Below are positions 63,986-64,000 of a stretch of DNA of 64,000 nucleotides, piece after piece (position 1 is the first letter of the stretch; each line of letters starts with the position of its first letter). The notes beneath the pieces are model-generated. The model saw only the letters and a list, made by a program, of their open reading frames with translations. It was not told the DNA's origin and ran no database searches. Source of the DNA: Paracoccaceae bacterium (lineage in GTDB: Bacteria; Pseudomonadota; Alphaproteobacteria; Rhodobacterales; Rhodobacteraceae); assembly GCA_011620265.1 (NCBI GenBank), contig WOZM01000272.1, positions 22,124 to 86,123 of the forward strand, in the 5' to 3' direction. Made by a program: the position numbers and the translations under genes.

Positions 63986-64000
63986 ATGAACAAGGTCGTG
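63986..64000 (+). CDS. Possible gene start cut by window edge
   Basis: ATG 63986 starts the codons MNKVV and runs off the end. The preceding region has no strong Shine-Dalgarno but lies after an AT-rich promoter-like segment. Too little sequence is present to identify it. Confidence 0.3.

Overview
The window is GC-rich, gene-dense chromosomal DNA that reads as an alphaproteobacterium of the Rhodobacteraceae/Paracoccaceae group. The basis is the arrangement of the flagellar locus, with a MotE-like gene and two FliL genes. Other pointers are full CtrA-type boxes in front of flagellar operons, a serC leader of the alphaproteobacterial type, an IalB-family protein, and an exosortase/EpsI polysaccharide locus. 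The assignment comes from reading the sequence only; no search was run.

Region 1 (1-22.95 kb) is a flagellar biosynthesis and motor cluster on both strands. The plus strand carries the end of fliQ, then flgF-flgG-flgA-flgH and a FliL-like gene. The minus strand then carries fliL, a small membrane protein, motE-like, motA, a large periplasmic TPR protein, a lytic transglycosylase, flhA, fliR, flhB and a FliJ-like gene. fliF-fliH-fliN-fliP run divergently from fliL. motB and flgE-flgK-flgL-flgI follow on the minus strand. Many junctions overlap by 1-4 nt (ATGA or TGATG), so translation is probably coupled. Three matches to TTAA-N7-[CT]TA[AG] lie 46-73 nt upstream of fliL/fliF, flgE and motB.

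Region 2 (23-49.2 kb) is mostly housekeeping. It holds an IalB-family protein, an asparaginase, serB, serC and serA (serine synthesis, with a leader RNA before serC), two metallophosphoesterases and a BktB-like thiolase. It continues with pbpC plus an alpha-2-macroglobulin (a periplasmic defence pair), an orphan hybrid histidine kinase, recQ, yggT, a thioesterase, a UMF1-type transporter, mepA, a phytase-like protein, and a queuosine-precursor transporter behind a candidate preQ1-I riboswitch. Several palindromic intergenic repeats sit between these genes.

A compact leader lies between the transporter and arfB (49.25-49.43 kb). It has an 18-codon mini-ORF whose Shine-Dalgarno region is an 18-nt perfect complement of the expected 16S rRNA 3' end. 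A chain of competing hairpins and an intrinsic terminator follow. It looks like a ribosome-dependent attenuator for the ribosome-rescue factor ArfB, and I consider it the most novel feature here.

Region 3 (50-63.5 kb) is a surface-polysaccharide locus. It contains a flippase, a hexapeptide acyltransferase, GT2 and GT4 glycosyltransferases, a second phytase-like protein and a rhomboid protease. On the minus strand, a sugar transferase, a PrsT-like TPR lipoprotein, a polysaccharide export protein, an outer-membrane barrel and an exosortase-EpsI fusion form an exosortase-type export module. The last 0.5 kb is an intergenic regulatory region, and the first codons of a possible further gene reach the window edge.
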